From Bacteroidales bacterium UBA4621 (GTDB lineage Bacteria; Bacteroidota; Bacteroidia; Bacteroidales; Paludibacteraceae): 21,063 nucleotides of DNA. The notes beneath the pieces are model-generated. The model was not told where the DNA came from. It saw only the letters and a list, made by a program, of their open reading frames with translations, and did no database searches. Of the stretch, positions 1 to 8,231 are shown piece after piece. The stretch is taken from NCBI GenBank assembly GCA_002387325.1, contig DGIN01000100.1, positions 26,379 to 47,441 of the forward strand, read 5' to 3'. Within the stretch, counting starts at the first letter, position 1, and each line of letters opens with the position of its first letter. The translations under genes and the position numbers were made by a program.

Positions 1-221
1 GCATGGCGCAGCGAACCGACATCGTTAGGGTCGTCATTGAGGTTGGTTACGTGGAGTACCACGCCGCCGCGTCCGCCCGTGGTGTATTTGCCGCCGCCTT
101 CCGCACCGGGGAAAGCCGGCGTTTGAGCGGGGGTAACGACAGGTTCTTCGCCACCGCCGCACGCAGTACAGCAGATAGCGAAGAATATAAGGAATAAGTA
201 TTGCTTAATATAAATAGTCAT
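1..221 (-). CDS. Pectate lyase-like polysaccharide lyase family 1, lipoprotein, N-terminal 73 residues only
   Basis: Translating the minus strand from the ATG at 221-219 gives an open frame that runs off the window edge. Residues 1-21 look like a lipoprotein signal: a basic start, a hydrophobic stretch, then Cys21 followed by Gly-Gly-Gly-Glu-Glu, the small and acidic context used for Bacteroidota surface lipoproteins. Residues 37-43 (FPGAEGG) and 49-73 (GGRGG, VTNLNDD, GSLRH) are the N-terminal signature of family 1 pectate lyases, which cleave homogalacturonan by beta-elimination. The start overlaps the 3' end of susD by 17 bp, so the two are co-transcribed and probably translationally coupled. 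The catalytic arginines lie outside the window, so activity cannot be judged. The family assignment rests on the N-terminal motif alone but that motif is distinctive. Confidence 0.85.
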   Translation of the reverse strand, partial: MTIYIKQYLFLIFFAICCTACGGGEEPVVTPAQTPAFPGAEGGGKYTTGGRGGVVLHVTNLNDDPNDVGSLRH

Positions 222-2154
222 TCCAAAGTGTGCCATTGGAAGCATTGACATTGACATCGAAGATAGGCCAGTATTGGTGCATATCAATGTCGGTGCCTTC
301 CTTGTAAAGGAAATAATTTTTCGGATCGAGGTGTTCGGTAACACCATCATCGCTGGTCTTTACATAGAACGCTTTGGCTACCCAACCTTGTGCTTTGTCG
401 AATTCGGCAGGTCGGCTGTCCCCCAAGTTGAGACCGACAAACTTGTCGAATACGTATGCATCGCCCGATTGAGCAAAGGAGTTGTCTTTGCGGTATGTGA
501 AATAGACGGAGTCGCACCGTCCGGCATACTTGCCTTCGCCGGCTTGCAGGTCTGCCAAATCTTTCATGGTGTTCTCCAGCGATTCTTTGAGCATACCCCA
601 ACGCATCAGGTCATATTTGCGGATATTTTCGCCGCAGAACTCAAATGCACGCTCGTCCACGATAGCCTCGAACGTGAGAGGTTTGGATGCCAAGCCTGCG
701 CGGGTGCGTATTTTGTCGAATTGCTCCTGTGCATCGAGTCCGTACAGGTTGTCCGGTTTGTTTCCTTCTTTGGAACCGATAGCCGCTTCGGCGAACATCA
801 GCAGTATGTCGGCATAGCGGAGAACGGGCATATCCACACAGTCCTCATTGGAGATATAGGAACGCACCATCCACTCCACACGCAGTTTACCGAGGTGCAT
901 TGACGAGGCATCGGCTAATTTCTGGTAGAGTTTCTTGTCTTTGGCGGGTGTATCAGGGAAACAAGCCGCAGCATCGCTGCTCACACCCGAACCGTTGTCA
1001 TATTCCCACGCAAAGGGGCAGATGGTTACATCGCGCCTGAGGTCGGCTTTATCGTACAGGAAATAGAAAGTGGGTACTATCTCTATCATAGCCTGCGTTT
1101 TGGTTTTTCCATCTTTGGTATCATCTTTATATTCAGTGTTTTTAAGATGCCCCGGCACTTCACCCGAAATTTTCAGACCGGTAAGTGCCAGTACCTGACC
1201 ACGTGCGCCGTTGAGGAACGGCAATGCCCAGATAAACTCCGACTCGGCATAGTTGGTTTTGTCGGCGCAGAGGTCGCGCCAAACCTGCTCGAAACTGTCT
1301 TGCAGTTTGTTGTCTTCTTTCTTGATTATCTGTGCGCAAGCCCAGACAGCCTCCTGATAGAGTTCTTTGCGTTTGCCGGCATCCTTGACGTTGTACTGTA
1401 CGGAGCAGTCTTTGGTGCCGCCTTTGGTGAATGTGTTGGGACGCATAGCCAGACCGGCGTACATCATATCCATACGTGCCAGCAGACCATAAGCCAGTGC
1501 TTTGCTGGGGCGACCGGTGTAGTTGGCTGCCGTACCGGGGCAGGCTTCCGACCATGGCATCAGTTCGGCAGCCTCTTTCAGGTCAAGCCGCAGTTGCTCA
1601 TAGATGACATTGCGGTCGGCTTTGTCCACATAGAGGTCGTTGATGTCCTTGCCGTCGAAAGGCTTGAAGCAAGCGGGGACATCGCCCCATAGTTTGATCA
1701 TCTCAAGGTAGCAGAACGCACGCAGTGTGAGTGTCTCGCCGAGCAGATAGCGGAATGTGGCATTGGTGGTATCGGAGTAGGTGCGGATACCTTCTGCCAC
1801 GATGTTGCAGCGTTCGATGGCAGAGTTGAGATATGCCCACGGGTCTTTTCCGTTAGCGACGGAGACATCGCCTGTTCCCTTGCTTGTGTTGTAAGTCGCC
1901 CAATCTTTTTCCTCCGATTTGCTGCAATGTTCGATGTCGGTGTTGATGGCTACATAGCCGCCGCACAGACGGTTGCGGAACGATTTGTCTTCGCCGAAGG
2001 TGTCATATATGGCACCCACAGCCTGGGCTGTCATATAGGTAGATTTGAATACCGACTCATCCATTGCCGATGGCGAGTCGGTGTCGAAGAAATTTTTCTC
2101 GCAACCGACCAACGCCAATGCCAAAACACTATATATAATATATTTTGCTTTCAT
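205..2154 (-). CDS. susD: SusD/RagB-family surface glycan-binding lipoprotein
   Basis: A 649-residue protein with a type II signal peptide ending in L-V-G-C (Cys18), so it should be lipidated and placed on the outer-membrane surface. The segment GETLTLRAFCYLEMIKLWGD (about residues 139-158) is the hallmark TPR-region motif of SusD proteins. The region with VLRYADILLMFAEA and later the IRTRAGL and ERAFEFCGE..RKYDLMRWG blocks is the C-terminal RagB/SusD domain. SusD proteins cap the SusC barrel and deliver bound oligosaccharide. It follows susC by 21 bp and overlaps a family 1 pectate lyase, which suggests pectic oligosaccharides as ligand (inference). It is a little longer than many SusD homologues (often 500-600 residues) but appears intact. 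Confidence 0.95.
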   Translation of the reverse strand: MKAKYIIYSVLALALVGCEKNFFDTDSPSAMDESVFKSTYMTAQAVGAIYDTFGEDKSFRNRLCGGYVAINTDIEHCSKSEEKDWATYNTSKGTGDVSVANGKDPWAYLNSAIERCNIVAEGIRTYSDTTNATFRYLLGETLTLRAFCYLEMIKLWGDVPACFKPFDGKDINDLYVDKADRNVIYEQLRLDLKEAAELMPWSEACPGTAANYTGRPSKALAYGLLARMDMMYAGLAMRPNTFTKGGTKDCSVQYNVKDAGKRKELYQEAVWACAQIIKKEDNKLQDSFEQVWRDLCADKTNYAESEFIWALPFLNGARGQVLALTGLKISGEVPGHLKNTEYKDDTKDGKTKTQAMIEIVPTFYFLYDKADLRRDVTICPFAWEYDNGSGVSSDAAACFPDTPAKDKKLYQKLADASSMHLGKLRVEWMVRSYISNEDCVDMPVLRYADILLMFAEAAIGSKEGNKPDNLYGLDAQEQFDKIRTRAGLASKPLTFEAIVDERAFEFCGENIRKYDLMRWGMLKESLENTMKDLADLQAGEGKYAGRCDSVYFTYRKDNSFAQSGDAYVFDKFVGLNLGDSRPAEFDKAQGWVAKAFYVKTSDDGVTEHLDPKNYFLYKEGTDIDMHQYWPIFDVNVNASNGTLWNDYLY

Positions 2155-2175
2155 TTGTCCTATTGTATTGTGTGA

Positions 2176-5100
2176 TTAGAATTGAATGTTCATACCGATA
2201 TTGATACCGCGGCTCTTTGGGTAAGCGGAGAAATCTACGCCTGGAGTAAGCGGGTTTTTTGACGAGCGGGTGTCCACTTCGGGGTCGAGACCGCTGTACT
2301 TGGTAGCGCAGAAGAGATTGGTACCCTGTACATATACGCGGATATTATTGATTACTTTCGACTTGGTCATCCAGTCTTTCGGAAGCGAGTAGCCCAGTGT
2401 GAGTTGGTTGAGACGCAGGAACGAACCATCCTCAAGGTGTTGGTCGGTAACCAGATAGTGGGACATAACGGGGGAGTAGGTATTAGCCCCCTTATCGATA
2501 TTCATTTGATCCAGTTGGTTAGCCATTTCGGTATAGGCATCACCAAATACAAATGCTGATTTAGCGAGCACTTCCGGCATATACTGTCCTTGCTCGTTGA
2601 ACAGCGAGTAACGGTTGTTGTAAGCCATTGACGATATAAGGTTACGCATCTTTGTTTTCTCCGTTATGGTGGTGTACTCCATATTGCTCAGGTTCAGAAT
2701 TTTGTTTCCGAACGAGAAAGTGAAGTTTGCCGCAAGGTCGAAGCGTCCCCATTTGTCGCCGCCTATATTGAAATTGACGTTGAAGCCGCCGGTATGGGTC
2801 GGTACGGTATTGCCGAGAACCACTTTGTCTTCTTCGTCAATCACACCATCTCCGTTCCGATCTTTGAATTTGACAGAACCCGGTACCGGTTTGTTGGTCA
2901 AGAAACCACCCCCATTTTTCTTTTCTTCTTCAGTCTGTCCTGCATAGTTGGGTACCCCCTCTGCCAATCCCCACTCGTTTTTGGAGGAGACATAACTGAC
3001 GAAGTCAGCCGCCGTATAATAGCCGTCGGTCTGATAGCCCACAACGTTGCCGACCGGTTGCCTCACTTCTACGAGAAATTCTGCCAGTGTAAGGTACTCC
3101 GAAGAGCCGAAGCAACTGGTCTGTGCGCTGATAGAGGAGACATTACCCAAGTCCGTAACGCGTGTGCGGTTGAAGGCGATGTTGGCATCTACCGACAGGC
3201 TGTAACTCAGGTTTTTGGAGCGTTTGTCCAAGATAACGCCCTTGATCGAAAACTCCATACCCATATTGCGTGTAGAACCGATGTTCTGGTACTGGTAGTT
3301 GTAGCGTGCGGGCAGGGTCTGACGGATGATGAGGTCTTTGGTGGTATTCCAATAGAGATCCACCGTACCCGACAGACGGTCGCGGAAGAAGCCGTAGTCG
3401 AAACCGAAGTCACGTGTGGTAGTGGTTTCCCATTTCAGGTGCGGGTTGCAGGCTATCTTGTCCGAGCCGCCTACTACAAGGATATTGCTCGTCGATCCGT
3501 TACCAAGGTCGAAATATGTCATTTGGCGCGACAGGAAATCCTGGTGCAGGTAACCCAAATCGACGTTGTTATTACCCGCCATACCATAACTCAGACGCCA
3601 TTTCCAGTTGGACATCCAGTCCTGTGCGCCTTCCATCCATGGTTCGTCAGACATACGCCATGCCGCAGCCGCCGAGGGGAAATAGCCCCACTGGTTTTCT
3701 TTCTCGAAGCGTGTAGAGCAGTCGGCACGGAATGTAGCCGTGAGGTAGTAGCGTCCTCTATAGTCATAGTTCGCACGCGCGAAGAACGACAACTGGTTGT
3801 CTTTCGGATTGACATAGTTGGTTATCTCCATATAAGAAGCCTGCCCCAGATAGTTGAATATCTCGCCATTGAGCACGTCGTACTGTCCGTTGTAGCCGAA
3901 GCCCCGTTGCGTGTTTGTCTCGCCTTTGCGGATGATAGTCTCCTCACCTACCAGCACACTCACATTGTGGGATTTGTTGAAGGTCTGTTTCCACTCCAAT
4001 GTGTTTGCATTGCGCAGGTTTGTCTCTTTCTCGTTGTCCACCTGCAGTTGGGCAGTTCCGCTTTCCACTCCCGGGCGACCCGTATTGCGGGCAAAATAGG
4101 TGGTAGGACCATAGTAGCGGTTGGTCAGTATCTCGCGGCTTTGATAGCCCAGTTCCACACGGGCGGTAAAGTGTTTGGCGAACTTGTAACTCATATAGCC
4201 CTGCATATTCCACTTGTTGTCCGTCTTGTACTTGTAGTTGTCGCGGATGGTGGTCAGCGGGTCGTAGAGCGAACCGAACGTTTCGTCTTCATCTCCCTCT
4301 CCTGCGTCCTTGCTGAGCAGTGTAGTAGGTGTGTAAACCACGCAGTTGCGCAAGCGGGATTCCGTGGCAGTACCATTGTCCTTGATGGCATTGGAACCGG
4401 CACCCAGGACACCCGTGTTGGTATAACGCGCTGTAAAGCCGACCGTAAAATTCTTGAAGGGTTTGAATTTTGCTTTCAGACTCAGGTTGTTGCGCACATA
4501 GTCCGACTGCTCCATAATGGCTTTGTCGTCTATGCGGTTGTAACTCAAGTTGAAGTTGGCGTTTTTGTTGCCCCCGCTCACGCTGACCGACTGGTTGGAA
4601 GCAAACCCTGTGCGTCCGAAAGTCCGGTCTTGCCAGTCGATAAACGGATGCAGTTCCGTATCCTTGTATTCGGCAAGCAGTGTGCTGATGTCGGTGTTTT
4701 CTATTTCTTCCTCGTTTTTGTATTTCGTACTGTTGTACAGTTTGTCGAAATAGGCATAAAAGTTGCTGCGCAAAGCGGACTGGCTTTTGTCTTTCCGATA
4801 TGCCCATTCATATTGCACGAGTGCGAACTCCTCAGGGTTGAGGACTTCATATTTCTTGGCAATCTTTTTCCAGCCGACATATCCGCTATAGTCCACATGG
4901 AAAGTCATCTTGTCATCGTCGTTGGAATCGGCGTCTTTCGTGGTGATGATGATAACGCCGTTGGCACCCTGCGCACCGTAGATGGCGGTGGCGGCAGCGT
5001 CTTTCAGTACGTCCATCGAGGCAATGTCGCTCGGTGCGATGTCGGAGATGCTTGATACAGGGAAACCGTCCACGATGTAAAGCGGGTCATTCGACTGCGT

Positions 5101-5619
5101 AAGCGACGTTCCGCCACGCACACGGATCTTCACATCCGCATCGGGGCTTCCCTCGGTGGTGGTTACGCTTACGCCCGACAACTTGCCCTGCAATGCCTCG
5201 GCGGCACTCGTTACAGGGATGTCTTTCAGTTGCTCGGCGTTCACACTTGCTACCGAGGTAACCACATCGCGTTTCTTGGTTGTGCCGTAGCCGGTTACAA
5301 CTACCTCGTCCAGCACCTCGGTGTCCTCTTTCATCACCACATTGATTACATTGCCCGTGATGTCGATTTCCTGTGTTTTCAGACCTAGGTATGAGAAAAC
5401 CAGAGTCTTGGCATCGTCGGGAACGTCTAATGAGTAGTTGCCGTCAAAATCGGTTACGGTACCAATCGTAGTACCCTTGACGACTACCGACGCCGAGATA
5501 ATGGTCTCGCCGGTCTGGTCGGTTACCGTTCCGCTGATGATACGCGCCTCGGCTGCCATTCCCGTGATGAGCAGGGCGGTCAGCACTATGCTGCGGAGTG
5601 TGTTGAGATTGAATTTCAT
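2176..5619 (-). CDS. susC: SusC/RagA-family TonB-dependent outer-membrane transporter
   Basis: A 1147-residue protein. Residues 1-25 form a signal peptide (likely cleavage after AEA). Residues 26-98 are the carboxypeptidase-D regulatory-like domain that precedes the plug in SusC proteins (SGTVTDQTGE..., FDGNYSLDVP). A TonB box (DEVVVTGYG) follows at about 104-112. The plug runs to about residue 228, with IRVRGGTSL, PLYIVDGFP, VLKDAAATAIYGAQGANGVIIITTK. The remainder is the beta-barrel, including the DRNGDGVID...LGNTVP block and a terminal aromatic residue (Phe). It imports oligosaccharides across the outer membrane using TonB energy, with the SusD downstream. It is the first gene of the locus and has a -7 box 59 bp upstream. 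It looks complete. Confidence 0.96.
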   Translation of the reverse strand: MKFNLNTLRSIVLTALLITGMAAEARIISGTVTDQTGETIISASVVVKGTTIGTVTDFDGNYSLDVPDDAKTLVFSYLGLKTQEIDITGNVINVVMKEDTEVLDEVVVTGYGTTKKRDVVTSVASVNAEQLKDIPVTSAAEALQGKLSGVSVTTTEGSPDADVKIRVRGGTSLTQSNDPLYIVDGFPVSSISDIAPSDIASMDVLKDAAATAIYGAQGANGVIIITTKDADSNDDDKMTFHVDYSGYVGWKKIAKKYEVLNPEEFALVQYEWAYRKDKSQSALRSNFYAYFDKLYNSTKYKNEEEIENTDISTLLAEYKDTELHPFIDWQDRTFGRTGFASNQSVSVSGGNKNANFNLSYNRIDDKAIMEQSDYVRNNLSLKAKFKPFKNFTVGFTARYTNTGVLGAGSNAIKDNGTATESRLRNCVVYTPTTLLSKDAGEGDEDETFGSLYDPLTTIRDNYKYKTDNKWNMQGYMSYKFAKHFTARVELGYQSREILTNRYYGPTTYFARNTGRPGVESGTAQLQVDNEKETNLRNANTLEWKQTFNKSHNVSVLVGEETIIRKGETNTQRGFGYNGQYDVLNGEIFNYLGQASYMEITNYVNPKDNQLSFFARANYDYRGRYYLTATFRADCSTRFEKENQWGYFPSAAAAWRMSDEPWMEGAQDWMSNWKWRLSYGMAGNNNVDLGYLHQDFLSRQMTYFDLGNGSTSNILVVGGSDKIACNPHLKWETTTTRDFGFDYGFFRDRLSGTVDLYWNTTKDLIIRQTLPARYNYQYQNIGSTRNMGMEFSIKGVILDKRSKNLSYSLSVDANIAFNRTRVTDLGNVSSISAQTSCFGSSEYLTLAEFLVEVRQPVGNVVGYQTDGYYTAADFVSYVSSKNEWGLAEGVPNYAGQTEEEKKNGGGFLTNKPVPGSVKFKDRNGDGVIDEEDKVVLGNTVPTHTGGFNVNFNIGGDKWGRFDLAANFTFSFGNKILNLSNMEYTTITEKTKMRNLISSMAYNNRYSLFNEQGQYMPEVLAKSAFVFGDAYTEMANQLDQMNIDKGANTYSPVMSHYLVTDQHLEDGSFLRLNQLTLGYSLPKDWMTKSKVINNIRVYVQGTNLFCATKYSGLDPEVDTRSSKNPLTPGVDFSAYPKSRGINIGMNIQF

Positions 5620-5677
5620 AAAGAGTTTGACTTTGTATTAGTATGGGTATTTTGTTTTTTGCATTATAAATCGGGTG

Positions 5678-5685
5678 CAAAGATA
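5678..5685 (-). promoter_or_regulatory. -7 promoter box for susC operon
   Basis: On the minus strand the sequence reads TATCTTTG, matching the Bacteroidota -7 consensus TAnnTTTG, 59 bp upstream of the susC ATG. No TTG occurs 19-20 bp further upstream, unlike the other promoters in this window. That fits a promoter that needs an activator, as expected for a substrate-induced glycan locus (inference). Confidence 0.65.
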
Positions 5686-5842
5686 CAACGGAATAAGCGA
5701 TTTGATGTGTAAAAATTGACAGAATAGAGAGAAAGGGCAGAAATAGTCAGCGTAATGCGGGGGGGTGTGTCGCTTTGCGGTGTTTACCCGGCAGTCGGCG
5801 GCAAGAAAAAAATGGATGGAAATAAGTCGGAAGTTACTTTTT

Positions 5843-5937
5843 GACGACGCGGGACGCGTCGTCTCCATAAACGAAGCATAGTCATACGTTTTGTGCCAAA
5901 CCGACCGCGGGCGTGGCGCCCGCGTCCCCGGTGCCGA
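5843..5937. repeat. Intergenic repeat copy 1, hairpin modules A plus B
   Basis: Module A is a perfect 9-bp inverted repeat, GACGACGCG at 5843-5851 and CGCGTCGTC at 5855-5863, with loop GGA. A spacer containing GTTTTGTGCCAAAC leads to module B, a perfect 8-bp inverted repeat CGCGGGCG (5906-5913) and CGCCCGCG (5917-5924) followed by TCCCCG. The same arrangement is found at 8760-8846, about three-quarters identical by eye over 88 nt. Confidence 0.85.
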
Positions 5938-6085
5938 CTTACGGGGAAACGCTCTCCTTGTAGCGTATTTATCAGAGGGAATGGCGGACGGAGGTTGCGC
6001 ATCGTGGCGATATACTATCGGCAGTATATGCTGAATAACCCGTTCATTTTCTTCGTTAAGGGACTGCTTTGGGCTCCGTTAAAGC

Positions 6086-6193
6086 CCATGCAGTGCCATT
6101 AAAATGGTGATAGACATATAATTATCCGTAAATTGACCACGAATTGCATTATCGGGTACAGGTATCCGTTAATTGCCGTCAATATACCGTTAA
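6086..6193. repeat. Intergenic repeat module D, copy 1
   Basis: The motif CCATGCAGTGCCATTAAAA (6086-6104) and, 80 bp on, CCGTTAATTGCCG...CCGTTAA (6166-6193) recur in the same order at 9318-9384. The copies are diverged and the spacing differs (80 versus 39 bp). No open frame is shared, so this looks like a non-coding dispersed repeat. Confidence 0.6.
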
Positions 6194-6196
6194 TGG

Positions 6197-6234
6197 ATTG
6201 CCCATAGGGCAATTAACGACGCGGAACGCGTCGT
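6197..6234. repeat. Hairpin modules C and A, copy with truncated tail
   Basis: Module C is ATTGCCC (6197-6203), loop ATA, GGGCAAT (6207-6213). Two bases later comes module A: ACGACGCG (6216-6223), loop GAA, CGCGTCGT (6227-6234). The 35 bp beyond (CTCC, then TAGCA, then GGTTTGCACC) still align with the A-B spacer of copy 1, but module B is missing. Confidence 0.75.
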
Positions 6235-6292
6235 CTCCCAATACATAGCACTGCAATATGGTTTGCACCTAATCGATTGTTCCTCCACAATG

Positions 6293-7507
6293 TCAGTTTT
6301 CCGTGTCTGTCCAGTCGGTGAGGATATAACGGTAGGTTGGGCGGGCGGTGTTGTTGATTTCGAGATTACCGCCATAGAAGGAATTGGAAAAGACGGCATC
6401 GTATTTCCAACTACCCAGCGTGAATTTGAACAACGCCGGCAAATGCAAATCAACATCAATGGCACGGACAGAATCATTGACGTGCTCCAACTTGATTAAA
6501 CCCGGGTTCCACATACCCAAAGAGGGTTGGTTGCCTGTGATGTACACCTCCTGCTTGGCATCCTTCACCACAATCTCGATATGCTTGCGGTAGGTTTGCC
6601 CGGAAAGCGCGGTGGTATCGCCCGCAGCCAAGGTTTTGACAGCGTCCAGATAGTCGAACCAGCCATGGTAGGCATCATTAAGCGCCGACGGGTATGAGGT
6701 GAGATGGTCGTAATCCGGATAGGATTTCCTCTGCCATACGACGTTGCCGGGCAGTTGGCGGGCATCAAGATACCGGTACACCATTTCGCGTGCCGGTCTC
6801 CATGCCTCCCACCTCGGGGACTGCCGCTCTTCGCCCGCATCGCTGAAAAAGAGATAGCACCGCTTGTTCTCATCAAACCGGTAATGGCAGAACTGCTTGG
6901 CAAGCAGCAACTTGTCCTCGCCGAAGGTCAGATTGGGCGAGAGGAAGAAATAGTCCGTAAAGAGGTCGCCGTTCATGAGACATTGCATCATGAAAGAAGC
7001 CCCCAACGAATGTCCGATGCCCAGACTGCGCTCCGTAGTCCGGTAATGGCTGCGAATATAAGGCATCAGTTCGTGCTTGACAAAGTTCATCAAATCCTCG
7101 GAATGTCCGCCGTGCCCGTAGTGACTCCGGATGGTGGTGCTGTCATTGGGTAGGAAATCATCCTGACGGCTGTACGACATAATCTGCGGGCTGCATATAC
7201 CCACGACAATGAGCCATTTGGATTGATTCTGGAATGAAGGCATTGCAGAAGCCATGAAGAACTGCTCCATGGTCTGTGCGTCCGTGGTATAAACCACATC
7301 AAAGTCGGTGGCATCGAAGTAAGGATAGAGAGGATTAAGATATACAAAAACCTTGCGCTTGAAATCGAAATACTTGGAATCCAGCATAAGGGTGTCGATG
7401 TGCCCCGTTATGTAGATGTCCTGCTCCTTTTGGTCGCCGGTGCCCGCAAAGGATGTGCAGGGGGTGAGGAGGAGAAGGGAGAAAAAGAACAAGAGAATTC
7501 GTTTCAT
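6293..7507 (-). CDS. Secreted Fes/EstD-like alpha/beta-hydrolase esterase with C-terminal CBM20-like domain
   Basis: I take the ATG at 7507-7505, giving 404 residues. Further upstream codons in frame would precede the promoter, whereas this start opens a signal peptide (MKRILLFFFSLLLLTPCTSFA). Residues about 30-290 fit the putative-esterase (EstD/IroE/Fes-like) alpha/beta hydrolase fold. The nucleophile elbow is G-H-S-L-G with Ser167, and the likely catalytic His is His268 in YPDYDHLTSYP. Residues about 305-402 resemble a CBM20/CBM48 starch-binding fold (VYITGNQPSLGMWNP with Trp333, then a Lys-Phe strand). It would act in the periplasm or outside the cell. The substrate is unknown. A role in de-esterifying glycans for the neighbouring locus is possible, but it has its own promoter and a 673-bp gap separates it from susC. 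Confidence 0.85.
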   Translation of the reverse strand: MKRILLFFFSLLLLTPCTSFAGTGDQKEQDIYITGHIDTLMLDSKYFDFKRKVFVYLNPLYPYFDATDFDVVYTTDAQTMEQFFMASAMPSFQNQSKWLIVVGICSPQIMSYSRQDDFLPNDSTTIRSHYGHGGHSEDLMNFVKHELMPYIRSHYRTTERSLGIGHSLGASFMMQCLMNGDLFTDYFFLSPNLTFGEDKLLLAKQFCHYRFDENKRCYLFFSDAGEERQSPRWEAWRPAREMVYRYLDARQLPGNVVWQRKSYPDYDHLTSYPSALNDAYHGWFDYLDAVKTLAAGDTTALSGQTYRKHIEIVVKDAKQEVYITGNQPSLGMWNPGLIKLEHVNDSVRAIDVDLHLPALFKFTLGSWKYDAVFSNSFYGGNLEINNTARPTYRYILTDWTDTEN

Positions 7508-7537
7508 ATTTTTATGATTATTGTTAGTTAGCAAGCA

Positions 7538-7567
7538 CAAAAGTACTGTTTTATTTGAGGTGGGCAA
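7538..7567 (-). promoter_or_regulatory. Promoter for the esterase gene
   Basis: On the minus strand TTGC begins at 7567 (-33 element, TTG at 7567-7565), a 19-bp spacer follows, then TACTTTTG at 7545-7538 (-7 element). The ATG lies 30 bp downstream. Both boxes match the Bacteroidota housekeeping promoter. Confidence 0.75.
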
Positions 7568-7577
7568 TAGTTGCCAT

Positions 7578-7928
7578 TTATTTGGATGGATGTTCCCATT
7601 TGTAAGGGTAATATGTATGCAGAGAATTTGGATAATGCCGACATCCTTTTTCGACAATGATAGCGTCCAAACGGCGAAAGTCTTCCATTTGGAATCCATA
7701 CAGACGTGGTACATCGAAATTCAGCAGCAGCGAATCGTCCGGATAGCGTGCCATCAGTTGCTCCACCAATGTGCTTTTTCCGCAGCGACGCACACCTGTG
7801 ATGATAGTAGCCACGGGCGAATAGTCCGCTTTGATAGACGACAACGCCTCGCGCGGGAAACTCACATCATGCGCTATGCGTGCCTGTTGCGCCTGCATAA
7901 CATCCTCTAAATCATTCCTGTATATCAT
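7578..7928 (-). pseudogene. Truncated AAA_14-type ATPase (DUF4143 family), N-terminal remnant
   Basis: From the ATG at 7928 the frame encodes 116 residues beginning MIYRNDLEDV. Residues 38-60 carry a Walker A motif (ITGVRRCGKST, Lys51), and residues up to about 95 (NFDVPRLYGF, RRLDAIIVEKG) follow the N-terminal AAA_14 domain seen in large Bacteroidales ATPase families of roughly 400 residues. The similarity then stops and about 20 unrelated residues run to the stop. The Walker B/DE.Q motif and the whole C-terminal DUF4143 nuclease-like part are missing. A GTG at 8006 would add 26 residues but overlaps the predicted transcription start. The promoter is intact, so a short product may be made, but it is probably a deletion remnant. 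Confidence 0.75.
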
Positions 7929-7940
7929 ACACTTATCGTT

Positions 7941-8038
7941 TGCGTATTTGCACTCCCTGAATGTGCGTACAGATACTACGTACTTTTGCGTATTGATATT
8001 ACGCACAGCAAAGATACAGCAAATAAATCAGTTACGCA
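7941..8038. promoter_or_regulatory. Array of five TGCGTA sites around the AAA_14 remnant promoter
   Basis: TGCGTA occurs on the plus strand at 7941, 7964 and 7987, exactly 23 bp apart. Its complement TACGCA occurs at 8000-8005 and 8033-8038. The inner pair 7987-8005 is an inverted repeat over the predicted transcription start, and the last overlaps the -33 box. The arrangement looks like an operator array. Confidence 0.6.
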
Positions 8039-8040
8039 AA
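8009..8040 (-). promoter_or_regulatory. Promoter for the AAA_14 remnant
   Basis: The minus strand reads TTTGC from 8040 (-33, TTTG at 8040-8037), a 20-bp spacer, then TATCTTTG at 8016-8009 (-7). The predicted start is near 8002, about 75 bp before the ATG at 7928. Confidence 0.75.
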
Positions 8041-8231
8041 TTTCTATGGTAAATTCCGCACAAGATATTTGTATCAATGAAAAATAACATTTGTCTCTGC
8101 AACGCAATTAGAGAAAAGAATGTCAAGCATTTAGCTTCTTCTGTTGCTGATTAAACAAAGCGTTATCCCGAGAAACGCATTGTCTCTTTACACTGCACTT
8201 TCGCGAATGGAGGTGCGTTTTATTTATGCAG

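Larger units (their letters stand above)
5620..6292. other. Gene-free mosaic of small palindromic repeats
   Basis: I see no credible coding region here. The stretch contains the susC promoter, then hairpin module A (5843-5863) followed by hairpin module B (5906-5924), then module D (6086-6193), module C (6197-6213) and a second module A (6216-6234) with a truncated tail. The same modules recur at 8760-9490 and 11095-11140. It separates the esterase 3' end from the susC promoter. Confidence 0.7.
7929..8231. other. Intergenic region with clustered TGCGTA sites; otherwise empty
   Basis: No gene is apparent. The left third holds the promoter and repeated TGCGTA motifs of the AAA_14 remnant. From 8041 to 8231 I see only AT-rich sequence with no convincing hairpin-plus-T terminator for the small gene that ends at 8232. 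Confidence 0.6.

Noticed and set aside
3..197. Plus-strand open frame at the left edge
   Set aside because: The minus strand here encodes a signal peptide and pectate lyase motif; the plus frame is its shadow.
2794..5055. 753-codon open frame on the plus strand opposite susC
   Set aside because: It is antisense to an unmistakable SusC protein and its translation has no recognisable domains; it is open because of the codon pattern of the real gene.
8160..8180. GCGTT/AACGC hairpin as terminator of the 118-residue gene
   Set aside because: The stem is only five pairs and no T-tract follows on the minus strand.
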